A DNA stretch of 64,000 nt from Taenia hydatigena (Eukaryota; Platyhelminthes; Cestoda; Cyclophyllidea; Taeniidae): contig JADWOT020001457.1 of NCBI GenBank assembly GCA_036345935.2, forward strand, positions 94,001 through 158,000. The letters run 5' to 3'. Below the pieces are notes generated by a model. It saw only the letters and a program-made list of their open reading frames with translations, made no database searches and was not told where the DNA came from. Shown here one piece after another: positions 36,901-47,970 of the stretch. The translations under genes and the position numbers were made by a program. How positions within the stretch are numbered: the first letter of the stretch is position 1; each line of letters opens with the position of its first letter.

Positions 36901-38756
36901 TTCCAAGAAATCGCAAGTAACAATGTAGTGCAATAATGCTTCATTTATTAATCAGGCAAGTATACAGTATGCCTAATATGCCAAATCATGAAGGGCGGTA
37001 CATTGGAAAACTCTTTAATCGACCTAAATTTGCTTGAAGCCGTCACTTTGACAAGGCCTCCTTCTTAACTATGCGTTAAAATGAATGGTGCCTTATAAGG
37101 TTGGTCTGAAAGAGGCTTAGGTTCCTTTAGTATCAGCATAAAGATAGATGCATTAAGGGTCAAGAGTACCCTCCTTTCACCTTTTTGCTACAGCCATACT
37201 GAAAATCCAAACACTAAACCAAAGAAAAAGCCGATAAAAGCATTGTGAATTTCGGCGCCATTCTCAAAAGACACCTAAGGAATTCCTGGTCCCATCGCAA
37301 AAAGCCTTATGGAAATGTCCGTTTGGATTTCACACTATTGACACTTGTCTAGCAACAATTGTTGAAGAGGTCGCTTGAAAACCACATAGGCATTTAGAAG
37401 ACTCAAAACAAGTTTCTTAGCGCTGAAGTGAGGTAAGTGAACTACAAATTATAAGAGTAGGAGGGTCGTCAGGTTTCGCAGCCGCTGGGTTGCATTTGCT
37501 GCCAATAAAGCCTTTTAAAAGAATCTGCAAAATTACAGCTTCATTCCCAGTGATTATCTCTATAAACCCTATAAGTGGAAAACCTAATGTTGTTTTGATT
37601 CATGCATTCTTAATTAAAAATAATATGGTACATGGAAAGACAAACCTTCCGAACTCACGCGTCATGATGGTACCAAAGCCAAGCAGAAGGGCATTAGGGC
37701 TGACAGAGAGGTTAACTTGATGTCAATGAAGTGTGACCAAAGCATCTAGCCAGTGAACTGCCGAAAATGTGTAAAAGAACGCACTGAAGTCGGGAACCAC
37801 ATCGCTGCAGTGGGATTTAGGTCCATTGTTGTCATTTTGTTCATCTGTCTCTTGTTGAGTGGCTGTAGTTATCCGACACAACCAGTATTTCTGTCAACTC
37901 AGTCATCTGTGCCACATTATGACACGGATACAGGTTTTAACTGCCGAGATGGTGCCCACAAATACACCTGATATGGGCCACTGTGTCATGGTTTTGGAAC
38001 GAAGTCTTTTTGCATAACAAATATTTAGGGTTGCGAATAAAATGGATCCGATGGTCAGCAGGTGGTTACGGTGGAAACTAGGGTTAGTGTAATAAATGCC
38101 TGAACAAATCAGCATCTAATATGTTTGATTCAGGACCTGCTATTGGATAAGCTAGAGGTTAAAAAAAGGCAAAGAATGATTTTGCAAGCAGGGTCTTAAT
38201 TCTGGTAAAACCAGAAGGGCTGTTTAATACATTCGCAAAACAATGCCCGCCTAACGGGAAGTCTCCACCACAACTCCCCAACCACTGCATGTTCAAAGTA
38301 ATGGTGCCAATTGAGGCCAATAATATGGGCAAGCTCAATCCATGCTCATAATCGCAAAAATTCTCTTGTTTTTTCATCAACTCAATTGTTCTATCCACCA
38401 GCCATGGACAAATGTAGGCCAGCTCAACCTGTAAAGTGCGCAAAAGGAGAACGGTGCTACTCACCCCCCATTTATCTCGATCTGTTTCACTGAGACTTGT
38501 CATGGAAGGATGGATGTCCGAACCGTGCACCAAAGGCCTAATGCTAGCCGATTTTAGCTGTATAGTCCAAAAAAGAGCGTGGTATAAGATCCAATAATTC
38601 GACAACCACATCAACACTGCCATTTAAGCGAATAGAAGCGCGTAAAGTGCTATTTCACTTGTAACAGCCATAAGATTGAAACCGAGGAGATTCTGCACTG
38701 TACGAAAAGGGAAATTCTATAAAATGCTGGTTCGCAATTGTCATTACTAATATGTT
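33905..38756. other. no supported gene
   Basis: Between the HSP70 fragment and repeat A the sequence is AT-rich with very few long frames; 34450-37450 is almost free of them. None of the ATPase-domain motifs of HSP70 was found here on the minus strand. The 154-codon minus frame at 38159-38623 has no recognisable domain. Confidence 0.5.
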
Positions 38757-39425
38757 TGACCTTAAATTTAACAGAAAAGTAAATGTTTCTATGAATGACG
38801 CCATCACCTACTAACAGATCCATACTCATGTTTGTCCCTCCTCAGTGACTTTTGCGAAGCCGACATTTAATCTGAGTCCACAGAATACATCTCAAGTTGC
38901 ATTGTTAAGGCTAATAAATAAGCGTAAAAAGACAACCTTAATCATCTGGAGAAATATTCGATCACTCAACCGACCACCAGGCCTGTAGGTTTACGTGGTG
39001 CCCTACATTGTGCGACCATACCCTTTGGCATCCGGACAACTTCGGATGCGGACAGATGCGGGTAGCGTGTAGGCCACAAGCAGCAAGGATATATTAATGT
39101 AAAGGCCCAAAAGTGGGACATTAGCGATGCCGGACAAGTGAAACTATAAACTTTTTTATTGAAAACAAGAAATTGAAAGAAATATGAGTGCGAATAAAGT
39201 GAGAAAGCACGTATCAGTGGCAAGGAAATGCAGAAAAGAAGTGTGCGCTTAAATATGCTGTTTTGACAAAAGCGCCAGTCGCCTTATCTCATATTGGCCT
39301 TAGCTTTATCAGCATTTGCCACCAGTGATGCATCCATAAACCCAGGATGGCTAGCTGAAGTATTCGCTAGCTTCACACCGCGTATAGTTACAAAAGCCCT
39401 TGCCCATTCACCATTACATCCACCG
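38757..39425 (+). repeat. composite duplication, block A copy 1
   Basis: Matches 53932-54735 directly: AGAAAAGTAAATGTTTCTA, CACTCAACCG, CGTGGTGCCCTACATTGTGC, CATCCGGACAACTTCGGATG then CGGA, AAGTGGGACATTAGCGATGC, and GCATTTGCCACCAGTGATGC. Copy 2 carries about 75 and 70 extra bases near its start and middle. Decayed direct copy. Confidence 0.8.
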
Positions 39426-40756
39426 CATAAACTTGAGCCCTAAATCTTCCATTTTAACAATGGCTAGTATCCACCAGGTTGTAGATCAATGAATTAAATT
39501 AGAAGCCACTGCAAAGCTTATCATGCCTTCCAGAACAAAGCTATTCACTTTACAAAAATCATGACACTTCTTTTTATGCTGCTTTTTGCTACTAGTTGCA
39601 ATGCAAACTGCTATTAGACTGCATAAATTTTGAGCCAATCTGACGAGGTTGGCCTGAATAGAAAGACGTCATTGAGCTAGAGAAGGTAAAGCCTTATTTT
39701 TGATCCTATGGGCGCAATTTGTCCTCGATTCTTGCATTAGGGGACAGGGAAACACAAAGTTAGCTGTGCCTGATTTATTGTCAACTTTTAATTTATTAGT
39801 GGGGAGGGTCTTAGTGAAGTGATTGGTTATCTTGGGCGCATAACAGCAAGACGTCAAGCAATGACGAAATTTGCGGTTTTAAAGTAATTAACACCACCGG
39901 TTGTGTGCGTGAGATCACATTAAATCGCCTAGGTCGCTTCAAAATATTAGCTACAGGTTACATGTTGTATGTGACACTGTTTGCATATTACTCAACTCTA
40001 CCCATTTTCATCCCAGCAAGTCTTTTTATTTGTTTTTATTGCTTGATCGACCCATAAAAATGTGTCACGGACTTTTGCTTCCATAGCTGCACATACAGTA
40101 CTACTGAGGACTGTGCGCACGTCTATTTTGATGCTGATGGAGTTGTCAAAGAATCCATTAGCCCAAGGAAGGGAATCGTCACGACTGGGGTTTTAGCAGC
40201 ATACAAGTATTTCACTTTAGCACCATAACCCCTTGTTGTGCTAAACTATTGCCAGGTGAGGGAGGAATGAGATTGATTTTGAGATATTACATTTCGCTTC
40301 TTAAATTTTACCTCTTAATTCCAACTAAGGTTACCTTCCTTGAAAAATTAGCAGCGTTCGGTTTGATTCTACTCAACGGTTTACAAGCAGACTCCATCGA
40401 GGAAAGTCCAGAGGTTGCTAAAACACAATTCTAAGTGCTACACATCTCCATGTTCCTGCGATTAGTCCATCTCTGGCCTTATATGTTATCACTTTTCTCC
40501 CCTTAGCATGGGGCAAAGCCGTTGCAGCCCTCCTGCATTTGGGGTTTATTACCTTTTCACTTTAGGTCGCATCCCATCACCCAAATGCAGAGCAGTTAAT
40601 TTGCACGTCTATAATCTCAACGCAATGTCTGAATCAAAGTCATCCTTGCTTCAGGCAACGCAAAGGCACATACTCCTACCTTATATTTTTTGCCGCCAGC
40701 GTAAAAATCGTACCATTTCACCGACGCAAATGTTTCCTTCTACCAAGTCAGGGCCA
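39426..40756. other. sequence between blocks A and B, copy 1
   Basis: GATGGAGTTGTCAAAGAATCC at about 40136 resembles GATGGAGTTTTCAAAATAATGG at 54805. About 650 bases before it have no partner in copy 2, so they look like an insertion here or a deletion there. No gene is supported. Confidence 0.45.
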
Positions 40757-42264
40757 CTAATATTTCCTTGACGAATGTGGGTAGCAGATTAGGGCTACAG
40801 CATGATGACCAAATCAGAAGTCTTTTAGATAAAACTAGTGCCTGGAAACATCGGTATATTTCAATCTCGCGGGAAAGAGGCATCCGTACTGGACACAAGG
40901 TAGGCACTGGTCTTTGCCTAGATGCGGTGGAAACACCAAAGCCACTCTTGGAGGCAAATCATTGAACTAGCCTTTACACTTTATCATAATTTACCGATAA
41001 CTTATAGATGTTGAGTTTAGTTTATGCCTGACCAAAAGTGGCAAGTTTTAGGCTTCTTTTTAAAGGCACGAGTTTTGTGCTTAATTAGCATGATGCAAGT
41101 AAAGGGATGTACCCACAATGCAGTGGCCAGATTTAATAATGGATGAACCGATTTTAGCAAGCTTGGCCCTTCCAAAAACAAATGATTGTTTCATAGACCT
41201 ACCAAATCAAGGACTGCATAACCGGGTTCAGCTATGCATGGCATGGAGTGCGACCTTGCGATTCGCTACGCTGACCCACATTTAATCCCCCTGACCTCAG
41301 AAAGACGCAGTCCAATAACCACGGCAGTCACGTCAACTCACAAAAACGTGGTATAATTAAACAATGTTAGATAAAAACAGCTGTACGACAGGACTCAAAT
41401 CCGGCTAACCCATGTAGGCGCTTGGTGCATATCATGGGACATCCAGATGGGTCTCTGGCTAAAGTTGCATATCTATTTGCATTTAATGTTGCAAAAGTTA
41501 GGCGGATAGTCATCAACTCTAGTTTTAAGTTCAATCTCGTTGTGGCCAATGCTACAATGTACTCAAAATTCATTAGCAAAGCTAGAGTACAAGGCGAATC
41601 TTATTTAGTGGTCCTAAGTTTTGTTAAATGACATTCAACCTTGCATTATTAGTTTTCCCGCTGGTCCTCTGGTCAAGGAAGACACCTTTTATACCAAACA
41701 AACCCTTTATTTACGTGATTAACACTAACTCGATATATATCGTGTGAACCCATGTAATGGCTCTTCGGGGTAGGAACAGTTGTGGAGCAGACGTTCATCA
41801 TCTTATATTGAGCGACCAATGTAAGCAGCCAAATCGACTTAAAGGCATGCCTTGCTAATCAAATTTTTACGAAAGACGTTATGAGGCTTGCCTGAATGCA
41901 AAGATGCGTACGTGGACGCACAACCAGGATGTCATTTAATGTCATCTGATGTGGTTCCTTTGATTCTCAATAAATAAGACCTTAACTTTTACGAGAGCGG
42001 TGACAAAGGACACCGATTTCATTCAATTCCTGTTAGTCCAAATTTTAATATTTCAAACCCTAGCAGTACGATTATTTCTGGGCTGGCAGCAGTTCTGCGG
42101 AGTACAGTGAGTTCGCAAGGAATCTGGAAGAGTACCATTCTGCCAACCTAAAAATGCATATTGTTTTATTGAGTCCACTAGATTAGATGCTTAAAATGCA
42201 TTCAATTTTAGTTGACTGGGGACATTTAAAACTAAAAGAAACCCTTAATTTTTTAGGTTTAAAG

Positions 42265-42311
42265 CCGACGACCGCGTCGCCGTGGCATTTTTTGGTGTAG
42301 GTGGTCGTCGG
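42265..42311. repeat. 9-bp perfect inverted repeat inside block B copy 1
   Basis: CCGACGACC at 42265-42273 and GGTCGTCGG at 42303-42311 could pair as a stem with a 29-base loop. The arms are eroded in block B copy 2 near 58530-58575. Confidence 0.6.
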
Positions 42312-42676
42312 GTCAATTTAGACACCACTGATCAATGTTGCAGGTAGTACAGCAGTACTTGTGTCCATGTGACAGCTTATGACTAACTAATGAAGCTTTC
42401 AACTGATACCTGCAGGCATTTACCAGTCTCTATTAGAAGCCATCCTGCCTGCTACAGTGATATGAAGCTAAACCACCCAGTAATAAGGCACTTGAATAAA
42501 ATCAAGCCTCGTAATGCCAGTTTGACATCATCTATTGCCGAATTCACCCCTTACGCTTTCTAGCTTATGGCCTCGTTAATCGTTCCCACAGCCATTCAGC
42601 TATCGCTCTTGCCATTTTCTCATTGACACTTGGTCTGCGAAAAACCTGTCTTAACTTTTCGCAGTCTAAAACTTTC

Positions 42677-42720
42677 TGAGTAGTGAGTAGTAGTGGCAGT
42701 GGTAAGTAGTAAGTAGTCGC
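42677..42720 (+). repeat. AGTAGT/AAGTAGT simple repeat at the end of block B
   Basis: A degenerate AGTAGTGAGTAGTAGTGG and AAGTAGTAAGTAGT run. A shorter related run sits at the same place in copy 2 (about 58950-58983). Confidence 0.6.
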
Positions 42721-43383
42721 AGGCACTCATAGTAGTAAACATGAATGCACTCAAGTTCAAGCAGGACACTATCTCCTTTGGGATAGATGCATCCGCTGAC
42801 TTTCATCATCAAAGCTTCCACTTAGCCAAAACACTGCATTCTGACATGCATACCTATAGTCCTGCAGATCAGAAGCACCAACCAAGAGCTATTGCACGAA
42901 AATAAGTGTGAGCACTCTCTTCCATCCTCCCATCTTTGGTTAATCAAGTTTGGCCTGCAGCCACGTGGATTGTAGGACACCCTTAACTCTAAAATTATTT
43001 AGAGGATATTATTTAAAACTCTTGCGTCGTCTTAGTCCGCCACTTAAGCACCATGATCAATCTTTTGCGAGCCGATCCATCTGTCATGTGCATGCCATAG
43101 CGAAGGAGCTCCAGTCTCGTTGATATGTAGTGTAGTAAATAAAGCAATTTATCAGTCAATTTCCAAATCACTGTGAACGCTTGTCAGTTTAAACCGAAAA
43201 CCGACCCCAACTTTAGGCTTTCCTTGATGCATTCTGCTAATTTTTGTCAAACCATTTGCATCTATAGTTGTTAAAAAATCACACCACCGACTAAACGAAA
43301 CAGGGGCTAATACGACACAAAACTGCCTTTACTTGATATGAGGTACTAAGGGAACACATGACACATTGTATTACACGCTCTGC

Positions 43384-43556
43384 CTAGGAAATCTGTGCAT
43401 CCACCAAAGTGGGGGCCTTAATGACAGCATCGGGACTGTTCCTCAGCTTCCAGGGCACACCTTTGTAAGTGGCTATTTGCGCACCGTCCACGCGCACATC
43501 AGACATCACTTGCTCCCACACTTTCTTTTTGGGATGAAGTTGAGCACTTGGTTCGC
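43384..43556 (-). CDS. AIMP1: AIMP1-like exon 4 (C-terminus)
   Basis: Acceptor CTCCCTTTCAG, two bases completing glycine, then 56 codons and a TAG stop. It contains LHPKKKVWEQV and ATYKGVPW, the last conserved segments of the AIMP1 domain. The final 20 residues do not match the human tail. No canonical AATAAA was found within about 240 bases downstream on this strand. Confidence 0.88.
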
Positions 43557-46500
43557 CTGAAAGGGAGACGTGAAGGAAGTGAAGTAAGTTGAGCTACTTG
43601 AGTAAAGCGAAATTCTTACGCGCGAGTGTCATTATCGCTTGTCATTTTGGAAAAGAAATCATGGTCCAAAATCCATTAAAAGTTACAAAGTGTAATGCTG
43701 CAGTGAAGGGCGGTGACATCACCATTTTATCGTTTAATGCTTCGGAGAGGTAGATGTTTAACTCAGTTACGGGAACTCTAGAAGTCTATGCTAGAGTGGA
43801 TGTCTGCAACATCAGCAAACCTACCAGAAGCTTTCATTTTCCTGCCTGATTTTTGGATGTTCTAGAACGCTTGGGAATTAGCACTCTCTTTAAGTTGTCC
43901 TGATTGGCAAATATTGCGTACGAGGATGGGTGGAACACCTCAAGTTTCTACCAGTCAGAAGTAGAAGCTCGCCCATAAATTATGCTTGCTAATTGCTCAC
44001 ATAAGCTGCGTGGAAGCATTTTATTGTTTTGTTTGGAAATACGGCAAAAACTGGTCCAACACACATGCGAAAATATTTGGTGGCAAATTCTGTAGGCCTC
44101 TAATTCTTCACAAAACGGAACGCTTAAAAATCTAGATTCCGAACAATTAGGAAACAAAAATAGAAATAAGAAGGGGTTACGAAGCACTCAGCAACCACCG
44201 ATCGCTTTTTCCTTAGACATGCAGCGATTCCGTGAGTCTTGGAAGAAAGCTGAAAGTGAAGCAGCCGTATAGCCCATCCTTTAACATCAATTCCTAAAGC
44301 ATTCAATTCTTAAGCCCAAAAAGACCAAAATTTTTATAGAATTAATGTTTTATCACCCCGCTTGCGCAAACAGCTCCTAAGATCTTCAGTGAACTCACTG
44401 CGAATTATGCCCACCAGTCGAGGAAGGACCTAAATGTCCTTTTTATGCCTCACAAGGTTTCAAGACTCCTTAAAAAGCCGAGCTGTCAGTTAAACACAAA
44501 TGCTGATGCAACTTCAGGATTGGAAAGTCATTAGAACTTTGATACCATTCTAATGGCTTCCAGCAGACTTCCCCAATTCGATGGATATGTGAGGACAGCA
44601 ATAAGCAGCATCCTTCTAAATCCCGGGACTCTATAATAGAAGGTAGATATCAACTTACCAGGATAGCCCTCCACGTAGACTCTGTCACCCAGCGCTGGTT
44701 CTGTCACACTCTCAATAACTAGAGGTTCCACTCTATCATTGGCGTCAGCGGCGCACATCAGCATACCCTGCGACTCGATACCACGCATCTTGACAGGTTT
44801 GAGATTGCACACAAAGATGCCTACTAATCCTTGCATTTTCTCAATGGGCACGTGTGGCACAAGACCGCTGACCACGGTGCGGAGTTCGCCTTCACCTAGA
44901 TTCACCTAGGAGGAGTAAAGAAACGAATTCGCCACACAGGAGCCAAAACTAGGAAAAAAGTCATTACAGAATGCATTGGCTGTTTGGTAGATATAGTTAG
45001 CAATGGAAAGCGACGGCAACGGCTGCATAAATTTGGCGGATTATTAGAAGGTAGAGCTTCCTACAGGATAAAACCCATAAGATTAGGCAGGGCTCTTTCT
45101 AAGACCTTACCTGTGCTACTAAATAATCAGGCAGCTATGCAGCTAGATTAGTATTCTTTTTTTAAAGTGGCTTGTTACTTGTATCCTGTACAAGAACTTG
45201 GCGAGTAAAAACCATTTGATCCAGTTCGTAAATTTTCGGATGTTCCAGTATACGAACCAATCAGCCAATAATATGGTTAGCGTTTTCTTCATAACATTCG
45301 CGGAGCAAATAAGTGCCTTGCAAATCGCTAGGGTTGGTCCAAGCTGCTATCACCTCAAAATACTTTAAACCAGATCCTAATGCCGCAAACTTAAACAACC
45401 CGCACGACTGGAAATTTTCTTTGGAGAAAAGTAGATCATACTAAATCATCGTACAGAGCGAGCTAAAGCATTTAAAAGTCATCTTCCAAAAAGATCAAGG
45501 ATTAAAGAGGGTGAGCACTTGCATTTAACACGGGCTGCTATTTGTCATAAATTCCAGCTTTTGAATTTCGGTCCTCGGATCTAAAGAGGGCTGATGCCTA
45601 TCCATTTTAAGAATTAAACCATTTTGATTCCCTTTTGATAGTTCTGAGACTCCTAGCCACGATGACATATGAAATCTGCAGCCAGTTGCCGCAAAATTTT
45701 TACCTAATTGATAGATTTTGTTGGGAACTGCAAAGCTTCATACATCGAAAGATTAGACTATTGCTTTGCCGATTTAGAACACTAACCAAAGTTCTTTTAA
45801 ACAGTTGATGATAAACCACAACATCTACTAGACCATCCATTATGCCTTTGCCTGGGAGGGTCAGTAAAAGTTTCAACAAGTTTGAAGAATTGCCACAAAG
45901 TGTCTAGCCTGCGATACCTTTCAGCACAAATCATCAAAACGAGTCTATTCCTTGATTCATACTGCTTTGGTAGTGCCAAAGATCGTCCAAAGTTTTCAAT
46001 TAGTGCTCAGACCGCAAAAGGACCTGCGTTTCTAGGCCTAAATTTGTTTGACAACTCAGAACACAGGTATATTTGCCAGAAATCAAATTTGCAGGAAGAG
46101 CAGGATCAGATTCGCGCCACAAGGCTAGTTAAAATTTAAGGCGGTCCTTGAAAATAATGAAATGCAGGCATTTTAAATATTAGGCATTTACGCAGAAAAA
46201 CAAGCTTACAGTCAAATAACAGCCGCTTTTCATGTCAAAACCAGGATTGTAAAGGATAAAACAAGTTGGGTCGAGTTAAACTGGTTTCTAAACGTTCAAA
46301 GACGTTTGCTGCCATGAGTCAGAGGTAACAGACATTCAGCACCTTAAATATTCCTACAAGAAGTATGAGCAAGCCTCACGCTTTGTTCATGCTGACGCCA
46401 TGGCGACAGGATGCCTAGACGAAAAGCAATTGAGGCTAACCTTCTCTACATAGAGTGAGTCTGCGTCAGGATGGTGCTTCACCTCCACGATTTTGCCCAC

Positions 46501-47932
46501 TCGCATGTCGACGCGACTGATGTCAACAGACGGATCTTTGTCCTTCTGTCCACCCTTTGGTGGAGGCTTTGATTTGGCACCACGATAGGAGTGCTTATTA
46601 TCTGGGTTACAAAAGGAGTAAAGGTTGCTATCAACTCCGTTAATTGGGCATATGGAGTGCAACATGACACAATACTAGTGATATGCAGCAAATGAATTAA
46701 TAAGTTAATAACTGCAAGAGACCTTTACATCTAAAAGATGAAGGGAGGCAGCTGCAAGTACACGGATCAAAATAACGGTAAAATTGCTTGACCGAATCCT
46801 CATCGTGAAAAGTGGAAGAACATAAGGAAATGTATGGCCACCTTACTGATCATTATGCATCGCTAATGTCATCATCCATTATGGACCCAAACGGAAAGAA
46901 GCTATTGAAAAATAAAAGGAGCGCTGTTAAAATATAAAGCATGCTTAGTTCTGCCTCTATGTGATGGCGGCGTTTTGGCAGCAGCCATTAACTATGTTGA
47001 AATGGGATGAAGCTGGCTGCCAACGGTTTTTCCGGTTTATCAATACCGAGTCTCCTTAATTGGTGCAAATGCAAGAACATGCCTCGTTGATGCCAAATTC
47101 CCTTTTGTCACTTAGCGGTACGCTCCGCTTATTAAAGTATCTGCCTCATCTATAATACCAGGAGGGACCAACCCCTAAATTCGTAATAAATGCACGACCT
47201 CCTCAAGTAGTATGTGATTGGATATGCGCGCTTAGGATGCATTCTATCACTTGGATAGCGATTAAGAAAAACAATTTTTTTGCGACAAAGATGCATCAAC
47301 TATTTCCACTTTGCATCGCAAAATAACAAATGTGACCGATTATTCCTATAAAACTACATAATTCTGCCCTGACCGGGTAGCAAGGACATTATGCTGGTAA
47401 AATCTATAGAAAGTATAACCTGACTAAACCAATAGTAAAATCAAGAACAGTTAATTTCAGCACTGGATTAATGTAACCATATCACATAACACGCACTTCA
47501 AAGAAAAAAATGCAGTGAAAACAAAATACCGTAATAAGAGAAACTAAACAACCCAAAGCGAGGGAGTCGAACACCTCAGTAACGAGATTACCACAAAAAC
47601 CAAGAGAGAAAAACGCACCAGGCTTGTTTCTTGGACGAGTAGAGGAGAGCGGAACAGTAGGTTTTGCGTTTTTAGTAGGATTTTGAAGTGTAGAAGGGAA
47701 GGGTTGATTGTCTACGAGGATCCTGTTAAAGTTGAACGGTAAGCAACTTACAACCAGCCATAATTTCCAGATAATTCAATTTCTCCTTGAGGGTATCAAT
47801 TTCTCGTTTGAGCTGAGCATTGCTTTCGGCGTACACCATCTCAGCGTGCTTAATTGCACTCTCATCACAATTGGCAAGAAGAGAGATCTTATCCCTGACA
47901 ATCTCAGCGAGTTCCTCGGAGGTCATTTTCAT
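43384..47932 (-). CDS. AIMP1: AIMP1/p43-like multisynthetase complex protein (4 exons)
   Basis: Four minus-strand exons (47932-47752, 46601-46441, 44905-44659, 43556-43384) join into a 253-residue protein. Every junction has GT-AG ends and matching phase (1, 0, 1), and each join restores family sequence: ADSLYVEK-VNLGEGELRTVV and VEGYPG-EPSAQLHPKKKVWE. Residues about 36-58 form a coiled coil (QLKREIDTLKEKL), 66-85 a lysine/proline-rich linker (KSKPPPKGGQKDKD), and 86-253 the EMAP-II/OB-fold tRNA-binding domain with RVDMRVGKI, HPDADSLYVE, LRTVVSGLV and CNLKPVKMRGIESQGM. In animals AIMP1 scaffolds the cytosolic multi-tRNA-synthetase complex, using the N-terminal helix for arginyl-tRNA synthetase and the OB fold for tRNA. 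The same C-terminal domain ends animal tyrosyl-tRNA synthetase, but here the initiator exon holds only the coiled coil, so AIMP1 fits better. Human AIMP1 is longer (312 residues). An extra exon in the first intron cannot be excluded. Confidence 0.88.
44659..44905 (-). CDS. AIMP1: AIMP1-like exon 3 (core of EMAP-II domain)
   Basis: Acceptor TCCTCCTAG, 82 codons plus one base, donor GTAAGT. It encodes VNLGEGELRTVVSGLV through GDRVYVEGYP, with the CNLKPVKMRG and ESQGMLMCA motifs that are the most conserved part of the EMAP-II family. The first codon is GTG, an internal valine rather than a start. Confidence 0.9.
46441..46601 (-). CDS. AIMP1: AIMP1-like exon 2 (linker and start of OB fold)
   Basis: Starts after an AACCCAG acceptor with two bases finishing a codon, then 53 codons ending DADSLYVEK before a GTTAGC donor in phase 0. 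It carries the basic linker and the first strand of the tRNA-binding domain (VDISRVDMRVGKIVEV). Confidence 0.85.
47752..47932 (-). CDS. AIMP1: AIMP1-like exon 1 (coiled-coil N-terminus)
   Basis: Sixty codons plus one base, starting MKMTSEELAEIV. The ATG at 47932 was chosen over the one two codons later because it is the first in the exon. The donor is GTAAGT after the first base of codon 61. The exon encodes the heptad-like region that resembles the human AIMP1 N-terminal leucine-zipper segment. The next exon begins AT, completing a tyrosine codon. Confidence 0.8.
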
Positions 47933-47970
47933 TAATATGGAGGCTGCGATTGGTAAAAATGTATGTCAGG
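47933..47970 (-). promoter_or_regulatory. possible 3' splice site just before the AIMP1-like start codon
   Basis: On the minus strand a pyrimidine-rich stretch ending AATCGCAG lies about 12 bases before the ATG at 47932. It could be the acceptor of an upstream 5' UTR exon, or a spliced-leader addition site if the organism trans-splices as flatworms do. No donor or leader is visible, so this is inference. Confidence 0.3.

Larger units (their letters stand above)
40757..42766 (+). repeat. composite duplication, block B copy 1 (~2.0 kb)
   Basis: Near end-to-end match to 57027-59036, with almost identical length. Shared stretches include CATATCATGGGACATCCAGA followed by TGGGTC, ACTCGATATATATCGTGTGAA, GAGCGACCAATGTAAGCAGC, GACTTAAAGGCATGCCTT and TCTCTATTAGAAGCC. 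Ends are estimated from where alignment fades. No terminal repeats or transposase seen. Confidence 0.85.

Noticed and set aside
38159..38623. 154-codon minus-strand frame as a membrane protein
   Set aside because: Hydrophobic stretches alone do not support it; no family pattern and no splice or promoter context.
40757..42766. Block B as an LTR or a complete autonomous element
   Set aside because: No terminal TG/CA with target duplication seen, no internal polymerase or integrase, and only two copies in this window.
45882..46139. 85-codon plus-strand frame as a gene nested in the AIMP1-like intron
   Set aside because: No domain, no conservation evidence, and length expected by chance.
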